A DNA stretch of 64,000 nt from Calliopsis andreniformis. Taxonomy: Eukaryota > Arthropoda > Insecta > Hymenoptera > Andrenidae. Under the pieces are notes generated by a model. It was not told the DNA's origin. It made no database searches and was given only the letters and a program-made list of their open reading frames with translations. Location: NCBI RefSeq assembly GCF_051401765.1, contig NW_027480565.1:372001-436000 (forward strand), given 5' to 3'. The translations under genes were made by a program, and so were the position numbers. Shown here piece after piece: positions 55,820 to 64,000 of the stretch (its first letter is position 1; each line of letters begins with the position of its first letter).

Positions 55820-58200
55820 CTTATAACTACAACAGTCATAAGAGTCCTAATAATAAACAGAATAGTCATGGAAATAACCTTAATAATCATTATTATAGAT
55901 ATAATAGTCATAATAATCGCAATAACCATAATGATCTTAATGATGATCAGGATATTCATCATAATTATACCAAGATCCATAATAAACATAGTAACCGTGA
56001 TAATAAACATAATCAGGTCTGAAATAACCATACTAACCGTTATACTAGCCATAGTAGCCATAATAATCATAATAATCATAATAATCATAATAATTATAAT
56101 AATAACCATAATAAGCTTGGAAATAATCATAATAAGCATTATACTAGCCATAATAATCATAATAATCATAATAACAATAATAATCATAATAGTCATAATA
56201 ATAACCATAATAAAATTGGAAATAATCATACTTATCATTGTAATAGCAATAATACCCATAAAAATCATAATAGCCATAATAACCTTAATGTTGATCAGAA
56301 TAATCATACTAACAACCATAATGATCATAGTAATCATCATAATAACTACAATAATCATAATAATCGTAATTGTAATGCTTAAAATCATAGCAACAATCAC
56401 AATAATCATAGTAACCATAATAATCTTAATGATGACCATGATATCCATGATAATTACACCAAGGCCCGTAATAATAATAATAATAATAATAATAACCATA
56501 GTAGGTTCGGAAATAATCATAATATACTTTATACTAACCATAACAACCATAATAGTCATAATAGCCATAATAATCATAATAGTCGTAATAATAACCATAA
56601 TGAACTTGGAAATAATCGTAATAATCATTATAATAGCCATAATAGCCATAAAAATCACAATAGTCATAATAATCTGAATGGTGGTCATAATAATCATACT
56701 AGCAACCATAATGATCATAGTAATCATCATAATAAACAGAATAGTCATGGAAATAATCTTAATAATCATTATGATTAACGTAATAACCATAATCATCGGA
56801 ATAACCATAATGATCTTAATGATGACGTTAATATTCATCATAATTATACTAAGACATATAATAATCAGAGTAATCATAATAATAAACATAATAAGCTTTG
56901 AAATAATCATAATAACCTTTATACTAGCCATAATAACCATAATAATCATAATAACTAGAATAATCATAATAGTCATAATAATCGGAATAACCATAATGAT
57001 CTTAATGATGATCATGATATTCATCATAATTATACCAAGATCCATAATGAACATTGTAACCGTGATAATAAACATAATCAGGTTTGAAATAATCATACTA
57101 ACCGTTATACTAGCCATAGTAACCATAATAATCATAATAATCATAATAATCATAATAATTATAATAATAACCATAACAAGCTTGGAAATAATCATAATAA
57201 GCATTATACTAGCCATAATAATCATAATGATGATCATAATATCCATGATAATTAGACCAAGACCCGTAATAATCATAATAATCATAATAATAACCATAAT
57301 AGGTTCGGAAATAATCATAATATACTTTATACTAGCCATAACAACCATAATAGTCATAATAGCCATAATAATCATAATAGTCGTAATAATAACCATAATG
57401 AACTTGGAAATAATCGTAATAATCATTATAATAGCCATAATAGCCATAAAAATCACAATAGTCATAATAATCTGAATGGTGGTCATAATAATCATACTAG
57501 CAACCATAATGATCATAGTAATCATCATAATAAACAGAATAGTCATGGAAATAGTCTTAATAATCATTATGATTAACGTAATAACCATAATCATCGTAAT
57601 AACCATAATGATCTTAATGATGACGTTAATATTCATCATAATTATACTAAGACATATAATAATCAGAGTAATCATAATAATAAACATAATAAGCTTTGAA
57701 ATAATCATAATAACCTTTATACTAGCCATAATAACCATAATAATCATAATAACTAGAATAATCATAATAGTCATAATAATCGGAATAACCATAATGATCT
57801 TAATGATGATCATGATATTCATCATAATTATACCAAGATCCATAATAATCATAGTAACCATAATAATAAACATAATAAGTTTTGAAATAATCATAATAAC
57901 CGTTATACTTGCCATAGTAACCATAATAATCATAATAACCATAATAATCATAATAATTATAATAATAACCATAATAAGCTTGGAAATAATCATAATAAGC
58001 ATTAGACTAGACATAATAATCATAATAATCATAATAACTACAATAATCATAATAGTCATAATAGTAACCACAATAAACTGGCAAATAATCATAACAATCA
58101 CTATAATAGTAATAATAACCATAAAAATCATAATAGCCATAATAATTTGAATCTTGATCATAACAATCATAGTAACAACCATAATAATCATAGTAGTCAT
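55820..58200 (+). repeat. Rearranged HOR-G unit, 2,381 bp
   Basis: Composed of 908 + 798 + 675 bp. The 798-bp part contains the patch shared with 32.4-32.8 kb. Its AAT run is flanked by accaaggcccg, a variant found only here and at 62,999. Confidence 0.8.
56470..56495 (+). repeat. Pure AAT microsatellite, 8 repeats
   Basis: The left flank is ggcccgt instead of gacccgt, shared with the run at 63,010. Confidence 0.9.
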
Positions 58201-59498
58201 CTTATAACTACAACAGTCATAAGAGTCCTAATAATAAACAGAATAGTCATGGAAATAACCTTAATAATCATTATTATAGATATAATAGTCATAATAATCG
58301 CAATAACCATAATGATCTTAATGATGATCAGGATATTCATCATAATTATACCAAGATCCATAATAAACATAGTAACCATAATAATAAACGTAATAAGCTT
58401 TGAAATAATCATAATAACCGTTATGCTAGCCATAGTAGCCATAATAATCATAATAACCATAATAATCATAATAATTATAATAATAAACATAATAAGCTTG
58501 GAAATAATCATAATAAGCATTATACTAGCCATAATAATCATAATAATTGTAATAATTGTAATAATCATAATAGTCATAATAATAACCATAATAAACTTGG
58601 AAATAATCATATTTATCATTATAATAGCAATAATAACCATAAAAATCATAATAGCCATTAGAATCTGAATGTTGATCATAGTAATCATACTAACAGCCAT
58701 AATAATCATAGTGATCATCATAATAACTACAATAATCATAATAATCGTAACTGTAATGTTAATAAGCATAGCAATAATCACAATAATCATAGTAACCATA
58801 ATAATCTTAATTATGATCATAATATCCATGATAATTATACCAAGATCCGTAATAATCATAATAATCATAATAATAACCATAATAGGTTCGGAAATAATCA
58901 TAGTACACATTATACTACCCATAACAACTATAATAGACATAATAGCCATAATAATCATAATAGTCGTAATAATAACAATAGTGAACTTGGAAATAATCGT
59001 AATAATCATTATAATAGCCATAATAGCCATAAAAATTACAATAGCCATAATAATCTGAATGGTGGTCATAATATTCATACTAACAACCATAATGATCATA
59101 GTAATCATCATAATAAACAGAATAGTCATGGAAATAATCTTAATAATCATTATGATTGACGTAATAACCATAATCATCGTAATAACCATAATGATCTTAA
59201 TGATGACGTTAATATTCATCATAATTATACTAAGACATATAATAATCAGAGTAATCATAATAATAAACATAATAAACTTTGAAATAATCATAATAACCTT
59301 TATACTAGCCATAATAACCATAATAATCACAATAACTAGAATAATCATAATAGTCATAATAATAGCCATAATAAACTTGGAAATAATCATAATAATCACT
59401 ATAATAGCAATAATAACCATAAAAATCATAATAGCCACAATAATTTGAATCTTGATCATAATAATCATACTAACAACCATAATAATCATAGTAGTCAT
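58201..59498 (+). repeat. HOR-G module G2 alone, second copy, 1,298 bp
   Basis: Matches 53,330-54,627 at offset 4,871 and has the same chimeric first monomer (switch at about 58,371). It keeps the stop word aatttgaatc that the other copy lost. Confidence 0.85.
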
Positions 59499-61185
59499 CT
59501 TATAACTACAACAGTCATAAGAGTCCTAATAATAAACAGAATAGTCATGGAAATAACCTTAATAATCATTATTATAGATATAATAGTCATAATAATCGCA
59601 ATAACCATAATGATCTTAATGATGATCAGGATATTCATCATAATTATACCAAGATCCATAATAAACATAGTAACCGTGATAATAAACATAATCAGGTTTG
59701 AAATAATCATACTAACCGTTATACTAGCCATAGTAGCCATAATAATCATAATAATCATAATAATCATAATAATTATAATAATAACCATAATAAGCTTGGA
59801 AATAATCATAATAAGCATTATACTAGCCATAATAATCATAATAATCATAATAACAATAATAATCATAATAGTCATAATAATAACCATTATAAATTGGAAA
59901 TAATCATACTTATCATTGTAATAGCAATAATACCCATAAAAATCATAATAGCCATAATAACCTTAATGTTGATCAGAATAATCATACTAACAGCCATAAT
60001 AATCATAGTGATCATCATAATAACTGCAATAATCATAATAATCGTAACTGTAATGTTAATAAGCATAGCAATAATCACAATAATCATAGTAACCATAATA
60101 ATCTTAATTATGATCATAATATCCATGATAATTATACCAAGATCCGTAATAATCATAATAATCATAATAATAACCATAATAGGTTCGGAAATAATCATAA
60201 TATACAATATATTACCCATAACAGCTATAATAGTCATAATAGCCATAATAATCATAATAGTCGTAGTAATAACAATAATGAACTTGGAAATAATCATATT
60301 TATCATTATAATAGCAATAATAACCATAAAAACCATAATAGCCATAACAATGTGAATGTTGATCATAATAATCATACTAACAGCCATAATAATCATAGTG
60401 ATCATCTTAATAACTACAATAATCATAATAATCGTAATTGTAATGTTAATAAGCATAGCAATAATCACAATAATCATAGTAACCATAATAATCTTAATGA
60501 TGATCATAATATCCATGATAATTATACCAAGATGCGTAATAACCATAATAATCATAATAATAACCATAATAGGTTCGGAAATAATCATAATATACACTAT
60601 ACTACCCATAACAACTATAATAGTCATAATAGCCATAATAATCATAATAGTCGTAATAAGAACAATAGTGAACTTGGAAATAATCGTAATAATCATTATA
60701 ATAGCCATAATAGCCATAGAAATTACAATAGCCATAATAATCTGAATGGTGGTCATAATATTCATACTAACAACCATAATGATCATAGTAATCATCATAA
60801 TAAACAGAATAGTCATGGAAATAATCTTAATAATCATTATGATTGACGTAATAACCATAATCATCGTAATAACCATAATGATCTTAATGATGACGTTAAT
60901 ATTCATCATAATTATACTAAGACATATAATAATCAGAGTAATCATAATAATAAACATAATAAACTTTGAAATAATCATAATAACCTTTATACTAGCCATA
61001 ATAACCATAATAATCACAATAACTAGAATAATCATAATAGTCATAATAATAGCCATAATAAACTTGGAAATAATCATAATAATCACTATAATAGCAATAA
61101 TAACCATAAAAATCATAATAGCCACAATAATTTGAATCTTGATCATAATAATCATACTAACAACCATAATAATCATAGTAGTCAT
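59499..61185 (+). repeat. Rearranged HOR-G unit, 1,687 bp
   Basis: Starts as a G1 module, then breaks at 59,885-59,895 (accattataaattgg, a 1-bp loss) into monomers of the gtaactgtaatg type. 60,356-60,745 is a complete 390-bp monomer with the private word gatgcgtaataacc near 60,531. Confidence 0.75.
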
Positions 61186-62359
61186 CTTATAACTACAACA
61201 GTCATAAGAGTCCTAATAATAAACAGAATAGTCATGGAAATAACCTTAATAATCATTATTATAGATATAATAGTCATAATAACCGCAATAACCATAATGA
61301 TCTTAATGATGATCAGGATATTCATCATAATTATACCAAGATCCATAATAAACATAGTAACCGTGATAATAAACATAATCAGGTCTGAAATAATCATACT
61401 AACCGTTATACTAGCCATAGTAGCCATAATAATCATAATAATCATAATAATCATAATAATTATAATAATAACCATAATAAGCTTGGAAATAATCATAATA
61501 AGCATTATACTAGCCATAATAATCATAATAATCATAATAAAATAATAATCATAATAGTCATAATAATAACCATAATAAAATTGGAAATAATCATACTTAT
61601 CATTGTAATAGCAATAATACCCATAAAAATCATAATAGCCATAATAACCTTAATGTTGATCAGAATAATCATACTAACAACCATAATGATCATAGTAATC
61701 ATCATAATAAACAGAATAGTCATGGAAATAATCTTATTAATCATTATGATTAACGTAATAACCATAATCATCGTAATAACCATAATGATCTTAATGATGA
61801 CGTTAATATTCATCATAATTATACTAAGACATATAATAATCAGAGTAATCATAATAATAAACATAATAAGCTTTGAAATAATCATAATAACCTTTATACT
61901 AGCCATAATAACCATAATAATCATAATAACTAGAATAATCATAATAGTCATAATAATCGGAATAACCATAATGATCTTAATGATGATCATGATATTCATC
62001 ATAATTATACCAAGATCCATAATAATCATAGTAACCATAATAATAAACATAATAAGTTTTGAAATAATCATAATAACCGTTATACTTGCCATAGTAACCA
62101 TAATAATCATAATAATTATAATAATAACCATAATAAGCTTGGAAATAATCATAATAAGCATTAGACTAGACATAATAATCATAATAATCATAATAACTAC
62201 AATAATCATAATAGTCATAATAATAACCACAATAAACTGGCAAATAATCATAACAATCACTATAATAGCAATAATAACCATAAAAATCATAATAGCCACA
62301 ATAATTTGAATCTTGATCATAATAATCATACTAACAACCATAATAATCATAGTAGTCAT
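61186..62359 (+). repeat. Rearranged HOR-G unit, 1,174 bp
   Basis: Equivalent to 54,628-55,819 less 18 bp. The same cataataaaataataatc register-shifting junction is present near 61,537. Confidence 0.85.
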
Positions 62360-64000
62360 CTTATAACTACAACAGTCATAAGAGTCCTAATAATAAACAG
62401 AATAGTCATGGAAATAACCTTAATAATCATTATTATAGATATAATAGTCATAATAATCGCAATAACCATAATGATCTTAATGATGATCAGGATATTCATC
62501 ATAATTATACCAAGATCCATAATAAACATAGTAACCGTGATAATAAACATAATCAGGTCTGAAATAACCATACTAACCGTTATACTAGCCATAGTAGCCA
62601 TAATAATCATAATAATCATAATAATCATAATAATTATAATAATAACCATAATAAGCTTGGAAATAATCATAATAAGCATTATACTAGCCATAATAATCAT
62701 AATAATCATAATAACAATAATAATCATAATAGTCATAATAATAACCATAATAAAATTGGAAATAATCATACTTATCATTGTAATAGCAATAATACCCATA
62801 AAAATCATAATAGCCATAATAACCTTAATGTTGATCAGAATAATCATACTAACAACCATAATGATCATAGTAATCATCATAATAACTACAATAATCATAA
62901 TAATCGTAATTGTAATGCTTAAAATCATAGCAACAATCACAATAATCATAGTAACCATAATAATCTTAATGATGACCATGATATCCATGATAATTACACC
63001 AAGGCCCGTAATAATAATAATAATAATAATAATAACCATAGTAGGTTCGGAAATAATTATAATATACTTTATACTAACCATAACAACCATAATAGTCATA
63101 ATAGCCATAATAATCATAATAGTCGTAATAATAACCATAATGAACTTGGAAATAATCGTAATAATCATTATAATAGCCATAATAGCCATAAAAATCACAA
63201 TAGCCATAATAATCTGAATGGTGGTCATAATAATCATACTAACAACCGTAATGATCATAGTAATCATCATAATAAACAGAATAGTCTTGGAAATAATCTT
63301 AATAATCATTATGATTAACGTAATAACCATAATCATTGTAATAACCGTAATGATCTTAATGATGACGTTAATATTCATCATAATTATACTAAGACATATA
63401 ATAATCAGAGTAATCATAATAATAAACATAATAAGCTTTGAAATAATCATAATAACCTTTATACTAGCCATGGTTATCATAATAATCATAATAACTAGAA
63501 TAATCATAATAGTCATAATAATCGGAATAACCATAATGATCTTAATGATGATCATGATATTCATCATAATTATACCAAGATCCATAATAATCATAGTAAC
63601 CATAATAATAAACATAATAAGCTTTGAAATAATCATAATAACCGTTACACTTGCCATAGTAACCATAATAACCATAATAACCATAATAATCATAATAATT
63701 ATAATAATAACCATAATAAGCTTGGAAATAATCATAATAAGCATTAGACTAGCCATAATAATCATAATAATCATAATAACTAGAATAATCATAATAGTCA
63801 TAATAATCGCAATAACCATAATGGTCTTAATGATGATCATGATATTCATCATAATTATACCAAGATCCATAATAATCATAGTAACCATAATAATAAACGT
63901 AATAAGCTTTGAAATAATCATAATAACCGTTATGCTAGCCATAGTAGCCATAATAATCATAATAACCATAATAATCATAATAATTATAATAATAAACATA
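62360..64000 (+). repeat. HOR-G unit, cut by the window end
   Basis: Follows 55,820 on to about 63,200, then carries altered words such as agccatggttatcataat near 63,468 and agtcttggaaataatc near 63,283. The unit continues beyond the window. Confidence 0.8.
63010..63035 (+). repeat. Pure AAT microsatellite, 8 repeats
   Basis: Partner of the run at 56,470 in the duplicated 2.6-kb block. Confidence 0.9.

Larger units (their letters stand above)
54060..56660 (+). repeat. 2.6-kb block repeated at 60,618-63,200
   Basis: Offset 6,558, falling to 6,540 after an 18-bp deletion in the right copy. Shared private words include tcgtaataagaacaatag (54,093; 60,651), cataataaaataataatc and accaaggcccg (56,459; 62,999). 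Confidence 0.8.
60618..63200 (+). repeat. Right copy of the 2.6-kb block
   Basis: Partner of 54,060-56,660. It lacks 18 bp (six triplets) at about 62,110, where the left copy has an extra aataaccataataatcat at about 55,553. A few single-base differences are visible, for example cttggaaataattat near 63,047. Confidence 0.8.
1..64000. repeat. Hierarchical satellite array filling the window
   Basis: Every line is built from AAT/CAT-type triplets with landmark words (cttggaaataatc, ggttcggaaat, aagctttgaaat, tactagcc) that recur in fixed order and always in the same orientation. The base layer is CAT-AAT-AAT with some 12-bp steps. Above it are monomers of about 390 bp, an expanded form of about 519 bp, and HOR units of about 1.3, 1.58 and 2.88 kb. 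No unique sequence interrupts it, and both window ends lie inside repeat. Eukaryotic nuclear satellite DNA is the inferred class; the taxon is unknown. Confidence 0.95.

Noticed and set aside
1..64000. CRISPR array
   Set aside because: Repeats are regular, but there are no unique spacers. The intervals are themselves copies of the same satellite.
1..64000. Telomeric repeat
   Set aside because: No TTAGGG, TTTAGGG, TTAGG or similar G-rich tandem motif on either strand.
1..64000. TATA-like promoters and rRNA/tRNA genes
   Set aside because: AT-rich words occur everywhere by composition. I saw no tRNA cloverleaf or rRNA core sequence.

Overview
The whole window is tandem-repeat DNA. I find no protein-coding gene, RNA gene, transposable element, CRISPR array or unique-sequence island on either strand, and the repeats run off both ends. 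A 64 kb homogeneous, hierarchical array of this kind fits a satellite block in a eukaryotic nuclear genome (centromeric, pericentromeric, subtelomeric or B-chromosome heterochromatin would all fit). Nothing in it identifies the species.

The hierarchy runs as follows. (1) A triplet layer built from AAT, CAT and near variants (AAC, AGT, AGC, GAT, CGT). (2) A 9-bp layer of the type CAT-AAT-AAT, interrupted by 12-bp steps. (3) Landmark words such as cttggaaataatc, often 99 bp apart. (4) Monomers of about 390 bp (130 triplets), with an expanded form of about 519 bp (173 triplets) and truncated or fused forms. (5) Higher-order repeats (HORs) of several monomers. All monomers point the same way. In lines I counted by hand the + strand is roughly 45-52% A, 30% T, 13% C and 5-12% G, so the A-over-T skew is strong throughout.

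Layout. 1-890 is a divergent block ('delta') that recurs near 18 kb and 21 kb. About 890-9,412 is HOR family A, marked by the junction word tacccaa at 1,294, 2,594, 4,179, 5,479, 5,999, 7,575 and 9,151. About 9,413-18,641 is a mixed region that stays in one triplet register almost throughout and contains a recent 864-bp tandem duplication at 15,037-16,764. About 18,642-23,860 holds three copies of a register-breaking boundary element. About 23,861-26,145 is mixed sequence, including a 1.3-kb copy of 13,351-14,690. About 26,130-31,612 is a second family A block whose junction spacing (1300, 520, 1576, 1576) repeats the first exactly 22,200 bp away. From 31.6 kb to the end is HOR family G, marked by catcttataac. 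Its full unit is 2,885 bp = 1,586 + 1,299; regular units lie at 35.8-49.6 kb and rearranged, shorter ones at 49.6-64 kb.

Because nearly all length changes are multiples of 3, several reading frames stay open for kilobases on both strands. These ORFs encode Ile/Met/Val/Thr-only or Asn/His/Ser-only strings and are by-products of the triplet structure, not genes. The interest of the window is evolutionary: unit lengths can be accounted for almost base by base by a few events (a 3-bp microsatellite step, 18-, 99- and 519-bp deletions, module loss), and patches of shared private variants show exchange between copies 5-25 kb apart.
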